Source of the DNA: an uncultured Oscillospiraceae bacterium
GTDB taxonomy: Bacteria; Bacillota; Clostridia; Oscillospirales; Oscillospiraceae
Assembly: GCA_934589675.1 (NCBI GenBank)
Contig: CAKTOF010000019.1
Coordinates: 1 to 49,181, forward strand
Length of the DNA stretch: 49,181 bases
Direction: 5' to 3'
Below the pieces are notes generated by a model. It saw only the letters and a list, made by a program, of their open reading frames with translations, searched no databases and was not told the DNA's origin. The position numbers and the translations under genes are program-made. Of this stretch, positions 24,825 to 32,226 are shown one piece after another (position 1 is the stretch's first letter; every line of letters begins with the position of its first letter).

Positions 24825-25052
24825 ATGAAGGAACTTCTGCTCTACATCGCGCAAAATCTGGTCGACCACCCCGATGCGGTGAACGTGACCGAGATCGAGG
24901 GCGACGAAACTGTGCTGGAGCTTCGCGTCGCGCCCGAGGATATGGGCAAGGTCATCGGCCGTCAGGGCCGCATCGCGCGCGAGATCCGCACCGTCATCAA
25001 GTCCGTGGCGCAGCGCCAGGGCAAGAAAGTCTCGGTCGATATCGTCGACTAA
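24825..25052 (+). CDS. khpA: KH-domain RNA-binding protein KhpA
   Basis: Encodes 75 residues. A single KH domain with the GxxG loop in GKVIGRQGRIAREIR. In Firmicutes it partners KhpB/Jag to bind RNAs and affects cell elongation and division. The position between rpsP and rimM is conserved. The gene ends 24 bp before a strong terminator. Confidence 0.95.
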   Translation: MKELLLYIAQNLVDHPDAVNVTEIEGDETVLELRVAPEDMGKVIGRQGRIAREIRTVIKSVAQRQGKKVSVDIVD

Positions 25053-25076
25053 GCAAAAAGCGGCCAAGCGCCGCGC

Positions 25077-25143
25077 GTGTCATTCCGGGGCTGCCCGGCC
25101 GGGGCATTGCGCCCTGCGTCCGGCCCGGAATGGCACTTTTTTT
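25077..25143 (+). terminator. Intrinsic terminator/attenuator between khpA and rimM
   Basis: GTGTCATTCCGGG (25077-25089) pairs with CCCGGAATGGCAC (25124-25136) with one G-T wobble, enclosing a 34-nt region that can form an inner CCGG hairpin, followed by seven T. It splits the cluster into ylxM-ffh-rpsP-khpA and rimM-trmD-sirtuin or lets only part of transcription through. Confidence 0.8.
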
Positions 25144-25163
25144 GACCCCGAAAGGAGAGCCCC

Positions 25164-25658
25164 ATGCCAGATTTACTGCAAACCGGAAAGATCGTCTCCA
25201 CGCACGGAACGCGCGGCGAGGTCAAGATCCTGCCGTGGGCGGATTCGCCGGAATTCCTGCTCGGCTTCGAGCAGCTCTACATCGACGGCGAGCCGTACCG
25301 CGTCGCCCACGCGCGCGTGCATGGCACGTGCGTGCTGTGCCAGTTTTCCGGCATCGACGACATCAACGCCGCCATGGCGCTGCGAAATAAGATTGTCAGC
25401 ATCGACCGCGCCGAGGCAAGCCTTCCCGACGGCGCCGTGTTCGTCGCCGACCTCATCGGCCTGCGCGTTCTGTGCGGCGAATGCGAGCTCGGCACGATCG
25501 CCGACGTGCTCCAGCCGCCGGCCAACGACGTCTACGTCGTCCGCGGCGAGAAGGAGTACATGATCCCGGCCGTGCGCGAGTTCGTTGAGGAGGTCAACGT
25601 GCCGGCGGGCTTCGTCCGCGTCCGGCTCATCGAAGGGATGGCCACAAATGCGGATTGA
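25164..25658 (+). CDS. rimM: Ribosome maturation factor RimM
   Basis: Encodes 164 residues. Two beta-barrel parts: N-terminal QTGKIVSTHGTRGEVKILPW and the C-terminal PRC-type barrel containing NDVYVVRGEKEYMIPAVREFV. It assists maturation of the 30S head near S19. ATG follows GGAGAG. Overlaps trmD by 11 bp. Confidence 0.95.
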   Translation: MPDLLQTGKIVSTHGTRGEVKILPWADSPEFLLGFEQLYIDGEPYRVAHARVHGTCVLCQFSGIDDINAAMALRNKIVSIDRAEASLPDGAVFVADLIGLRVLCGECELGTIADVLQPPANDVYVVRGEKEYMIPAVREFVEEVNVPAGFVRVRLIEGMATNAD

Positions 25659-26397
25659 CATTATGACGCTCTTCGACGAGACGGTCGGCGACATGATGAA
25701 CGAGTCGATCCTCGGCCGCGCGCAGGAGCGCGGGTACATTAAAATCGAGGCGCACCAGATCCGCGACTACACGACGAACAAGCAGAATCAGGTCGACGAC
25801 TACCCCTACGGCGGCGGCCGCGGCGCGCTCATGCAGGCCGACCCGCTCTACAACTGCTGGACGCACATCTGCGACGAGGCCGGCGGCCCCGTCCACACGA
25901 TCTATCTCTCGCCCGCCGGGACGACGTTCAACCAGGCCAAGGCGCGCGAGCTGCTGCAATACGAAAATCTCGTGCTCGTCTGCGGCCACTATGAGGGCAT
26001 CGACGAGCGCTTCATCGAAGAGTGCGTCGACGAGGAGATCTCCATGGGCGACTTTGTCCTGACCGGCGGCGAGATCCCGGCCATGGCCGTGGCCGACTGC
26101 GTCGCGCGCATGGTGCCCGGCGTCCTGCCCGACCCGGAGTGCTTCGAGGACGAGAGCCACTATAACGGCCTGCTCGAATACCCGCAGTATTCCCGCCCTG
26201 AGGTCTGGCACGGCCTCCGCGTGCCGCCCGTCCTGCTCTCCGGCCACCATGAGAACGTCCGCAAATGGCGGCGCAGGATGGCCCTCTCGCGCACGCGCGC
26301 GCGGCGGCCGGACATGTACGCAAAGCTCGATCTTTCATCCAAAGAGGACAAAAAGCTGCTCGCGCAGCTTGATGAGGAGGAATCGCAGCATGACTGA
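25648..26397 (+). CDS. trmD: tRNA (guanine-N1-)-methyltransferase
   Basis: Encodes 249 residues. It methylates G37 of tRNAs reading CUN, CCN and CGG codons with SAM, preventing frameshifts. Knotted SPOUT fold; the knot motifs LVCGHYEGIDERF and SMGDFVLTGGE are intact, and the N-terminus MRIDIMTLFDE is typical. The ATG lies within the rimM end. The C-terminus overlaps the sirtuin start by 8 bp, so the three genes are translationally coupled. Confidence 0.97.
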   Translation: MRIDIMTLFDETVGDMMNESILGRAQERGYIKIEAHQIRDYTTNKQNQVDDYPYGGGRGALMQADPLYNCWTHICDEAGGPVHTIYLSPAGTTFNQAKARELLQYENLVLVCGHYEGIDERFIEECVDEEISMGDFVLTGGEIPAMAVADCVARMVPGVLPDPECFEDESHYNGLLEYPQYSRPEVWHGLRVPPVLLSGHHENVRKWRRRMALSRTRARRPDMYAKLDLSSKEDKKLLAQLDEEESQHD

Positions 26398-27109
26398 CGC
26401 GGTCAGAACCCTGAACGAATGGGTCAAAAATTCAGACAACATCGTCTTTTTCGGCGGCGCGGGTGTCTCGACGGAGTCCGGCATCCCGGATTTTCGCAGC
26501 GTGGACGGGCTGTATTCGCAGAAATTCAAATATCCGCCCGAGACGATGCTCTCACATACGTTTTTCAAGACGCACCCGGAGGAGTTTTTCGCGTTTTACC
26601 GCGACAAGCTGCTCCCGCTGGACTTTCAGCCGAATGCGGCGCACAAAAAGCTGGCCGAGTGGGAAAGAGCGGGCAAGCTTCGCGCCGTTGTGACGCAGAA
26701 CGTCGACGGGCTGCACCAGAAGGCGGGCAGCGAGAAGGTCTTTGAGCTGCACGGCTCGTGCTACCGCAACCACTGCACGCGCTGCGGAAAGTTCTACGGC
26801 CCGGAGTTCATCCGGGACTCCGCGGGCGTCCCGCGCTGCGCGTGCGGCGGCGTCGTGAAGCCGGACGTCGTGCTCTATGAGGAGGGGCTCGATGAGGAGT
26901 GCATCTCCGGCGCGCTTTTCGCCATCGAGCAGGCCGACGTGCTCATCGTCGGCGGCACGAGCCTGACGGTCTATCCCGCGGCCGGGCTCATCCGCTATTA
27001 CCGCGGCCATAAGCTCGTCTTAATCAACCGCGACCCGACGCCGGCCGACAGCGAGGCCGACCTCGTCATCCACGACTCCATCGGAAAGGTCTTTTCCGAG
27101 CTGGACTGA
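26390..27109 (+). CDS. cobB: NAD-dependent protein deacylase, SIR2 family
   Basis: Encodes 239 residues; start ATG 9 nt after GAGGAGG, inside the trmD end. It removes acetyl or other acyl groups from lysine using NAD. All sirtuin motifs are present: GGAGVSTESGIPDFRS (NAD loop), TQNVDGLHQKAG, the catalytic His in ELHGSC, four zinc Cys (CTRCGK and CACGG) and GGTSLTVYPAAG. The unusual point is position: it occupies the place after trmD where rplS usually is. A terminator follows directly. Confidence 0.94.
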   Translation: MTDAVRTLNEWVKNSDNIVFFGGAGVSTESGIPDFRSVDGLYSQKFKYPPETMLSHTFFKTHPEEFFAFYRDKLLPLDFQPNAAHKKLAEWERAGKLRAVVTQNVDGLHQKAGSEKVFELHGSCYRNHCTRCGKFYGPEFIRDSAGVPRCACGGVVKPDVVLYEEGLDEECISGALFAIEQADVLIVGGTSLTVYPAAGLIRYYRGHKLVLINRDPTPADSEADLVIHDSIGKVFSELD

Positions 27110-27111
27110 GA

Positions 27112-27154
27112 AAAAACGGGCGGCGCATTGCAAAGTGCAATGCGCCGCTTTTTT
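27112..27154. terminator. Bidirectional intrinsic terminator
   Basis: GCGGCGCATTGC / GCAATGCGCCGC, 5-nt loop, T6 on the plus strand and A6 on the other side. It closes the sirtuin operon and the convergent TSUP gene. Confidence 0.93.
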
Positions 27155-27161
27155 GCGTTTT

Positions 27162-27917
27162 TCAGAACAATCCGGACGCGACCTTGAGAAATAAGATCGC
27201 CAGCACGAGCAGAATGACCGGCCGGACGGCCTTTGCGCCGCGCTTGATGACGAGACCGGTGCCGACGTAGCTGCCCGCGACGCTCGCCGCGCCGGCGAGC
27301 AGGCCGAGCCAGATGAGCGCGTTGCCGGACAGGAAGAACACGACGAGGCTGCCGAGGCCGGAGCCTAAGTTGATCCACTTCATCGCGCCCGAGGCGCTGC
27401 GCGTGTCGAACCGGCCGAGCTTGACGAGCAGCAGCAGGTAAAATGTCCCCGCGCCGGGGCCGTAGAACCCGTCGTACACGCCGATGAGGAAGATGAGCGC
27501 GATGAGCACCGCCATGCGCCCGCGCGAGCGGGCCCCGGCCGGGGCGTCCATGTTCTTGTCGCGCAGGACGACGAGCGCGATGACGGGCAGCAGCGCGACG
27601 AGCAGGTATTGCAGCACCCGGTCGCTCACGAGCAGCACGAGGCGCGCGCCGAGCAGCGCGCCCAGAATGGACACGGCCATGCCCGGCAGCGCCGCGCGCC
27701 ACGGCACGCAGCCGTTTTTCGCGTAGCGCAGGCTCGAGATGAGCGCGCCGCAGTTGGCCGAGATCTTATTCGTCCCCAGTGCCGTGTGCGCCGGCAGCCC
27801 CGTCAGGAAGTACACCGGCAGCGTGATGAGCCCGCCGCCGCCCGCCATGGAGTCCACCAGCCCGCCGACAAACGTCCCGGCGCACACGAGCGCCGTCATG
27901 CCGACGGACAGCGCCAT
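27162..27917 (-). CDS. TSUP (TauE/SafE) family membrane transporter
   Basis: Encodes 251 residues with about eight membrane helices. The two family repeats are recognisable: FVGGLVDSMAGGGGLITLPV with TNKISANCG, and GVYDGFYGPGAGTF with ASGAMKWINLGSG. TSUP proteins export or import small sulfur-containing or organic anions (sulfite, sulfoacetate and others); nothing nearby fixes the substrate. Convergent with the sirtuin operon. Confidence 0.9.
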   Translation of the reverse strand: MALSVGMTALVCAGTFVGGLVDSMAGGGGLITLPVYFLTGLPAHTALGTNKISANCGALISSLRYAKNGCVPWRAALPGMAVSILGALLGARLVLLVSDRVLQYLLVALLPVIALVVLRDKNMDAPAGARSRGRMAVLIALIFLIGVYDGFYGPGAGTFYLLLLVKLGRFDTRSASGAMKWINLGSGLGSLVVFFLSGNALIWLGLLAGAASVAGSYVGTGLVIKRGAKAVRPVILLVLAILFLKVASGLF

Positions 27918-28031
27918 CCCATCGCCCTCTTTCGCGGAAATTCATGTGAATGGGATAAATATACACGATTTTCGCATGGCTTTCCAGCGTGAGACTGCCC
28001 AAATTACCGCGCGCGCCGGGCGCGCATTTTG

Positions 28032-29069
28032 TCAGTCTGCGCAGATGCTCAGCGACACATTGCCGCTCGTCGTCCGGATGGCGCACGCGCCCGCGCCCGC
28101 GACGGACGGCGGGACGGAGACGTCGCCGGACGTCGCTTCGACGGAGAAATCCTTGTGCGAGGTCAGGCTGCCGGAGATGTCGCCGCTTGCAGACTCGAGC
28201 GCGAGCGAGCCGCCGTCGCAGTGCGTCAGGTCGATCTCGCCGCTCGTCGTTTTGACGCTCAGGCGGCCGGATGCGTACAGCTCGCGCGCCGAGACGTCGC
28301 CGCTGGCGGTCTGGACGGACGTGCTCGCCGCCTTCACGCGGTCAAGCGTCACCTCGCCGCTCGTCGCCTCCGCGGTCAGCATGCCGGGCAGGGACGCGTC
28401 CGAGAGCGAGAGGCCGCCGCTCGCGCTCGTCAGCTCGATCTGCGCCGCGTCCGGCGATGTGACGCGCACGTCGCCGGACGACGTTTCGACCAGAAGCGTG
28501 TTTGCGCGCGCGCCGTCGGCTTCGATGTCGCCGCTGGCCGTGCATAGCCGCAGCTCGCCGTCCGCGGCTGCGTCGAAGCGGATCTCGCCGCTTCCGGCCG
28601 TGATGGACGCGCGCGCGAACGTCAGCCCGGCGCCCACCTTGACGTCGCCGCCGGCGGATTTGCAGGTGAGAGCGCCATAGCTGCCCTCCGGCAGGTAGAT
28701 CGTGACGGACGGCCAGGCTTGGGCGCCGAAATTGATGCCGATGTGGTCATACCAGCGCCCGCCGCGCGCGGTGTCCGCGACGGTCAGGACGCCGCTTTTG
28801 ACCTCGGCCGAATTCGGCGCGTCCGGCTCCTCCACGCTCACGACGCGGCAAGATCCGTCGTCCGACGGCAGGATGCGCACGTCGGTCGAGCCGACGTCGA
28901 TGGAGACGTCCGAAAACGCCTCGGTGAGATAGATCGCGCGCGACTGGCAGCGCTGCGTGCTCAGGTTGTTCAGGTCAAAGCCCACGCGCGCCATGGCGGC
29001 GGCGCCGAGCAGCGCGCCCGCGATCACGCAGGCTGCGGCGGCGATCACCGCGCGTTTTTTACCGCTCAT
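28032..29069 (-). CDS. DUF4097 family beta-strand repeat protein, membrane-anchored
   Basis: Encodes 345 residues. An N-terminal membrane helix (AVIAAAACVIAGALLGAAAM) is followed by an extracytoplasmic domain made of repeated strands of about 18-20 residues with the recurring core TSGDV / ASGDI / TSGEV (at least eight), which should stack as a beta-helix-like solenoid. The start ATG overlaps the stop of the upstream DUF1700 gene. Function unknown; the family is often next to DUF1700 and PadR, as here, and is thought to act at the envelope. The open frame upstream is a shadow of the DUF1700 gene. Confidence 0.88.
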   Translation of the reverse strand: MSGKKRAVIAAAACVIAGALLGAAAMARVGFDLNNLSTQRCQSRAIYLTEAFSDVSIDVGSTDVRILPSDDGSCRVVSVEEPDAPNSAEVKSGVLTVADTARGGRWYDHIGINFGAQAWPSVTIYLPEGSYGALTCKSAGGDVKVGAGLTFARASITAGSGEIRFDAAADGELRLCTASGDIEADGARANTLLVETSSGDVRVTSPDAAQIELTSASGGLSLSDASLPGMLTAEATSGEVTLDRVKAASTSVQTASGDVSARELYASGRLSVKTTSGEIDLTHCDGGSLALESASGDISGSLTSHKDFSVEATSGDVSVPPSVAGAGACAIRTTSGNVSLSICAD

Positions 29070-29668
29070 GCTTCCTTCCCCCTTTTTAAGAATCCCGCGC
29101 GCATGGCCAGCGCCAGCCGGCGCGTCGCCCGCGCCGTGCCGCGCGCGGCGGCGCCGCAGGCAAAGAAGAACAGTACGGAAAATCCCGCGCCCATCAGCCC
29201 GAAGCCGAGCGAGAGCATCGCCTGCACGCCCAGCGCCCGCACGGCGCAGAATGCTGCCCCGACGAGCCCCGCAAGCCCCACGGCCGCCAGCGACGCGTCG
29301 ACGATGTACAAACACGCAAGCAAAACCCACAGCACGCCGTAGCACGCCGCTGCGACGACGGCCGCCGCGAGCGCCAGCGGCGCCCAGACGGGCGAGCCGA
29401 GCGCGAGCAGCACGATCTCCCACGCGCGCAGCTTCCGCTTCGGCCGCACGCGCTCGCGCACGATGCGCGGCAGCGGCGTGTCAAGCAAAATCTGCTCCGC
29501 CGCCTCGTCAACAGAGCCCATGGCCGCGACGGCCTGCGCCTCGCTCATGCCGTCCTCCATGCGGTCGTCGATGCCCTCGGAAAAAAAGTCCAGCGCCTGA
29601 TGCAGGGCGTCCTCCGGCAGGCCGGAGAGCTTTTCGGCGATCGCATCTGTAAATTCACGTTTCGTCAC
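29066..29668 (-). CDS. DUF1700 (HAAS-type) membrane protein
   Basis: Encodes 200 residues with a GTG start inside the PadR gene (14-bp overlap). The N-terminal soluble helical domain (FTDAIAEKLSGLPEDALHQALDFFSEGIDDRMEDGMSEAQAVAAMG) is the short helical HAAS/DUF1700 domain, followed by at least three membrane helices (WAPLALAAAVVAAACYGVLW, VDASLAAVGLAGLVGAAFCA and others). The domain usually links a PadR-controlled sensor with a membrane partner. Stop overlaps DUF4097 start (ATGA). Confidence 0.87.
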   Translation of the reverse strand: MTKREFTDAIAEKLSGLPEDALHQALDFFSEGIDDRMEDGMSEAQAVAAMGSVDEAAEQILLDTPLPRIVRERVRPKRKLRAWEIVLLALGSPVWAPLALAAAVVAAACYGVLWVLLACLYIVDASLAAVGLAGLVGAAFCAVRALGVQAMLSLGFGLMGAGFSVLFFFACGAAARGTARATRRLALAMRAGFLKRGKEA

Positions 29669-29981
29669 CGCTGTGACCCTCCCTCATGATGTAGTCGCAG
29701 ATCGACCGGATCTGCTTTGCCTCCCCGGCGAAGTCCGATAATCGGCCGAGGCCGGCCGGCGTGATGCGGTAGTATTTCCGCAGCCGCCCGTTGTGCTCGG
29801 CTGAGCGCACGGTGAGCATCCCGCCGCTCTCGAGCCGCCGCAGGATCGGATAGAGCGTCGATTCGGAGACCTCGACATAGGGCGAGATGTCCTTGATGAT
29901 CTGATACCCATACGAGTCCGCGTCCCGGATCGCCGCCAGCGCGCAGACCTCGAGCAGGCCGCGCTTGAGCTGTGCTTCCAT
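29655..29981 (-). CDS. PadR family transcriptional regulator
   Basis: Encodes 108 residues, ATG 8 nt after GGGAGG. Winged helix-turn-helix of the small PadR type: LKRGLLEVCALAAI, SYGYQIIKDIS, VSESTLYPILRRLESGGML and KYYRITPAG. First gene of the PadR-DUF1700-DUF4097 operon. A perfect inverted repeat covers its promoter, so it probably represses its own operon and releases on envelope stress or a drug. Confidence 0.92.
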   Translation of the reverse strand: MEAQLKRGLLEVCALAAIRDADSYGYQIIKDISPYVEVSESTLYPILRRLESGGMLTVRSAEHNGRLRKYYRITPAGLGRLSDFAGEAKQIRSICDYIMREGHSGDET

Positions 29982-30002
29982 GAAGATGCCTCCCTTCACG
30001 CA

Positions 30003-30033
30003 ATACTATACATCGCATAGTATCATATGTCAA
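30003..30033 (-). promoter_or_regulatory. Promoter with embedded PadR operator
   Basis: Minus strand: -35 TTGACA (30028-30033), 17-bp spacer, -10 TATAGT (30005-30010). The perfect dyad ATACTAT-N7-ATAGTAT (30003-30023) covers the -10 and most of the spacer, the ideal place for repression. Confidence 0.8.
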
Positions 30034-30099
30034 GCGGTATAAAGCGATTTTTTTGGCCGGCGCGCCGCGAAAAACCTGTGCGGCGCGTCTGAAAAATCG

Positions 30100-30128
30100 T
30101 TGCCTTTCGTACACGAATGCTGTACAAT
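30100..30128 (+). promoter_or_regulatory. Promoter of the flavoprotein-ferredoxin pair
   Basis: -35 TTGCCT (30100-30105), 17-bp spacer, -10 TACAAT (30123-30128). Divergent from the PadR promoter. Confidence 0.65.
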
Positions 30129-30185
30129 TATGCCAACAATCGCCTCCGGACGCCGGGCGCCGGAGGGAGCAAAGGATGTGACACC

Positions 30186-31943
30186 ATGGAAAAATCGACC
30201 GTGCGGTGCGACGTGCTCGTCATCGGCGGCGCGACGGCCGGGTGCTTCGCTGCCATCACGGCGAAAGAGCGCGGGCTCGACGTGCTCGTGCTCGATAAGG
30301 CCGGCGCCGGCAAGGCGGGCGCGAGCATCATGGCCAGCGGCTTCTGGGCCGTGTTCAACGAGGACTGGGGCATGGACTACGACGCGACGCTCCGCTGGAT
30401 CAACGCCAACAGCTCCTACCTCAACAACCGCAGCTGGACGGAGGCGTTTTTGCAGGACTCGTGGGGGACGTATCTCGACCTCAAGCGCTTCGGCGTCCGC
30501 TTCCCGATCGCCGAGGAGGACATGTCGGGCTTCTTCCGCCAGTCCATCATCGGCGACGACGCCGCCGGCCATCACGACGACGACCCGCACACGCACTACG
30601 GCACCATCCCGCTCAGCCACCGCGCCGTCACGCCGGCGCTGCGGCGCTACGCGCAGTCGATCGGCGTGCGCTTTTTAGACCGCACGATGGTCACGGATCT
30701 TCTCGTGCAGGGCGGCGTCTGCCGCGGTGCGGCCGGGTTCTCGCTCGATTCCGGCGAGGCGCTGATCGTCGACGCGGGCGCGGTCATATTGACGGCCGGG
30801 CGGTGCTACTTCCGCTCGCCGGGCATGAACGTCAGCGGCCAGACCGGCGACGCCGACGCGCTGGCCTACCGCGCGGGCGCGTACATCAGCGGCAAGGAAT
30901 TTCCCGATATGCACGTGAACATCGCGCGCGACCCGATGTGGAAGGGCAACGGCGAGATGTATCCGGCGTACTTCCAGTTCGACGACGCCGCCGGCCGCCG
31001 CATCCCGAACAAGGGCTTTGACCTCACGATGGCCTCCGTCATCCACGCCGGCTACGGGCCGGTGTACTGGGACTTCGGCAAGTGTACGGAAAACGACCTG
31101 CGCGCCATCGACGAATACCTCAAAAAGCGCGGCAACCCGAAGGAGATCGAGCGCGTCGGCCTCGACCCGCATGCGGGCGGGCGATATCCGATGATCGGCG
31201 GCGCGGCCGCCGGCGGCGGGCAGGAGCAGGCGACAGGCCTGTGGAGCGTCGACACGACGGGCCGCTCGACCGTTCCCGGCCTCTACGCCGCGGGCGACTG
31301 CCTGGCCAGCTGGATGTGGGGCGCGATCATTCAGGGGCCGCCGCCCGGCCTGTCCCCGGCCGCCGTCGCGGCGCGCAGAGCCGCGGCGGACGCGGCGGAA
31401 TTTGTCCGCGGCGCCTCCCGCCCGGCGCTCAGCGCGGACGAGACGGGCGCGGCGCTGGCGCACCTTTCCTCCTACGGCCGCCGCGCCGCGGGCTTTGACC
31501 CGCGCTACGTCACGCAGCTGCTGCAAAACTACATGATGCCCTACTACATCCTGCACATCAAAGAGGGCGGCCGCCTACGCGCGACGGTCGAGCTCGTCTC
31601 GTTCCTGCGCAGCCATCTGATCCCGAAAATGCGCGCGGAGGACGCGCACATGCTGCGCCTTGCGCACGAGACGGAAAATATGGCCCTGAACGCTGAAATG
31701 ATGCTGCGCGCGGCGCTTTACCGCACGGAGAGCCGCGGCTGGCACTTCCGCGAGGACTTCCCGCGCGAAAACGACGCCGAATGGCTCGCGTGGGGCCGGA
31801 TGCACCGCGGCGAGCGCGGCGAAATGGTCATGGACAAGGTCCCCGTCCCGGACGCGTGGCGCCCGCAGGGCGATCCGAACTACCGCGAGCGGTGGCTCGC
31901 GTGGGAAAAGTGGGACGAGCCGGCAGAAAAGGAGGGCGTGTAA
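30186..31943 (+). CDS. FAD-dependent oxidoreductase, fumarate reductase / AprA-like flavoprotein
   Basis: Encodes 585 residues; ATG 9 nt after AAAGGA. N-terminal dinucleotide fold CDVLVIGGATAGCFAAITAKE (about residues 9-29). Substrate-cap region in the middle; the FAD C-terminal motif GLYAAGDCLASWMWGAI is near residues 365-381. A helical C-terminal domain ends in WLAWEKWDEPAEKEGV. The overall layout resembles the flavoprotein of adenylylsulfate reductase and fumarate reductase, but no sat, aprB or sdhB-type partner is nearby; instead a small 2[4Fe-4S] ferredoxin starts one base after its stop. No export signal, so it acts in the cytoplasm. Probably reduces or oxidises an unidentified organic or sulfur compound with ferredoxin. 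Confidence 0.85.
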   Translation: MEKSTVRCDVLVIGGATAGCFAAITAKERGLDVLVLDKAGAGKAGASIMASGFWAVFNEDWGMDYDATLRWINANSSYLNNRSWTEAFLQDSWGTYLDLKRFGVRFPIAEEDMSGFFRQSIIGDDAAGHHDDDPHTHYGTIPLSHRAVTPALRRYAQSIGVRFLDRTMVTDLLVQGGVCRGAAGFSLDSGEALIVDAGAVILTAGRCYFRSPGMNVSGQTGDADALAYRAGAYISGKEFPDMHVNIARDPMWKGNGEMYPAYFQFDDAAGRRIPNKGFDLTMASVIHAGYGPVYWDFGKCTENDLRAIDEYLKKRGNPKEIERVGLDPHAGGRYPMIGGAAAGGGQEQATGLWSVDTTGRSTVPGLYAAGDCLASWMWGAIIQGPPPGLSPAAVAARRAAADAAEFVRGASRPALSADETGAALAHLSSYGRRAAGFDPRYVTQLLQNYMMPYYILHIKEGGRLRATVELVSFLRSHLIPKMRAEDAHMLRLAHETENMALNAEMMLRAALYRTESRGWHFREDFPRENDAEWLAWGRMHRGERGEMVMDKVPVPDAWRPQGDPNYRERWLAWEKWDEPAEKEGV

Positions 31944-31944
31944 C

Positions 31945-32160
31945 ATGGCGATCCAACCGGTCGACCGGGAAAAATGCGTCGGCTGCGGCATCTGCGTGCT
32001 GTCGTGCCCGATGGACGTGCTGCGCCTCGAGCGCGGCAAGGCCGTCGCGAAATACCCAGAGGAGTGCATGTGCTGCGCCGCCTGCGAGGACGACTGCCCG
32101 CGCGGCGCCATCTATGTGACTCCAGAAAAATGGGAGAACCTCATGGTCTCGTGGCGCTGA
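31945..32160 (+). CDS. 2[4Fe-4S] ferredoxin, partner of the flavoprotein
   Basis: Encodes 71 residues. Two cluster motifs: C11-x2-C14-x2-C17-x3-CP and C41-x2-C44-x2-C47-x3-CP, with an extra Cys at 43. Starts one base after the flavoprotein stop, so it is the dedicated electron carrier or fixed beta-subunit, like AprB or a cut-down FrdB. The C-terminus ENLMVSWR is short, without a docking domain. Confidence 0.92.
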   Translation: MAIQPVDREKCVGCGICVLSCPMDVLRLERGKAVAKYPEECMCCAACEDDCPRGAIYVTPEKWENLMVSWR

Positions 32161-32167
32161 CCGCCGC

Positions 32168-32203
32168 AAAAAAGCGCCCGGAAGGCAGATGCCTTCCGGG
32201 CGC
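32168..32203 (-). terminator. Terminator of the MATE gene
   Basis: GCGCCCGGAAGGC / GCCTTCCGGGCGC, 4-nt loop; six T follow on the minus strand. The plus side is followed by A residues, so it is aimed at the MATE gene though it may also hinder the ferredoxin transcript. Confidence 0.9.
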
Positions 32204-32226
32204 AAAAAACAGGGCGCGCAGGATGA

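Noticed and set aside
29070..29423. Longer N-terminus for the DUF4097 protein
   Set aside because: The upstream part lies in another frame of the DUF1700 gene; the ATG at 29069 starts the proper membrane anchor.
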